From Thysanoteuthis rhombus (lineage: Eukaryota; Mollusca; Cephalopoda; Oegopsida; Thysanoteuthidae), in assembly GCA_963457665.1 (NCBI GenBank), contig OY735215.1:37560325-37624324 (forward strand): a stretch of DNA of 64,000 bases. The letters run 5' to 3'. The notes beneath the pieces are model-generated. The model saw nothing but the letters and a program-made list of their open reading frames with translations. It was not told where the DNA came from and did not search any database. This document shows positions 63,966-64,000 of the stretch, piece after piece (position 1 is the first letter of the stretch; every line of letters starts with the position of its first letter). The position numbers and the translations under genes are program-made.

Positions 63966-64000
63966 CTGCAAATTCCAGTCTCCTGATGCGGCAAAGCAGT

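Noticed and set aside
1-64000. LTR retroelements, Polintons or other virus-like elements
   Set aside because: I saw no paired long terminal repeats, primer-binding sites, aspartic protease, integrase, capsid or envelope signatures. All RT signals fit LINEs.

Overview
This is an AT-rich eukaryotic window with no host gene that I can recognise. It is built from microsatellites, minisatellites, tRNA-derived SINEs, 5'-truncated LINEs and decayed DNA transposons, separated by featureless AT-rich sequence. No open frame is long (170 codons at most). The longest ones either read through purine-rich tracts or CA/TA satellites, or fall inside transposon relics. A mollusc, most likely a cephalopod, is my inference from the repeat mix (tRNA-SINEs, several LINE lineages, Tc1/mariner and hAT relics, very long TA and trinucleotide arrays). 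The sequence does not prove it. The window reads as intergenic or intronic.

Layout. 1-2945: a degenerate T-rich satellite with a period of about 50 bp. 3200-5640: a LINE-A 3' end, a mariner scrap, and a dispersed repeat (Rep-C) split by a SINE insertion with a 12-bp target duplication. 6174-6291: a 5S rRNA-derived sequence. 7770-8215: five copies of an 88-bp tandem repeat. 10246-10660: first Rep-A copy. 11.6-14.1 kb: TA/CT microsatellites, Rep-D and nested SINEs. 15.06-15.63 kb: LINE-A. 17.3-18.65 kb: purine-rich tracts. 19.5 kb: mariner scrap, then CRE-like and NRF-1-like motifs. 21-23.8 kb: LINE-A, a hAT end, a Tc1-like element with inverted repeats of about 110-125 bp, and a LINE-B 3' end. 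24-30 kb: Rep-A copies, LINE-B pieces, a tandem array (Rep-E) and a coding-like segment present twice in opposite orientation. 32.6-35.8 kb: hAT end, three LINE-A copies, Rep-A. 36.8-37.6 kb: tRNA-like modules. 38.39 kb: a palindromic promoter-type motif. 40-49 kb: microsatellites, Rep-D, SINEs, LINE-B, LINE-C, LINE-A, Rep-C. 50.7-56.5 kb: long TTC/TTA array, LINE-A, a U2 snRNA pseudogene, Rep-C, and two head-to-tail LINE-B copies. 57.5-60.7 kb: Rep-C, a long reverse-transcriptase relic (LINE-D), a hAT C-terminus and a Tc1 C-terminus. 61-64 kb: ETS-like motifs, a CA-rich minisatellite, a TA array and a LINE-A 3' end running to the window edge.

No functional gene set can be described. The informative content is the history of insertions: LINE 3' ends with trinucleotide tails, short elements inserted into older repeats, and retroposed 5S and U2 sequences. 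Labels Rep-A to Rep-E and LINE-A to LINE-D are local names. I could not match them to a database. Boundaries are by eye, normally good to 5-30 bp.
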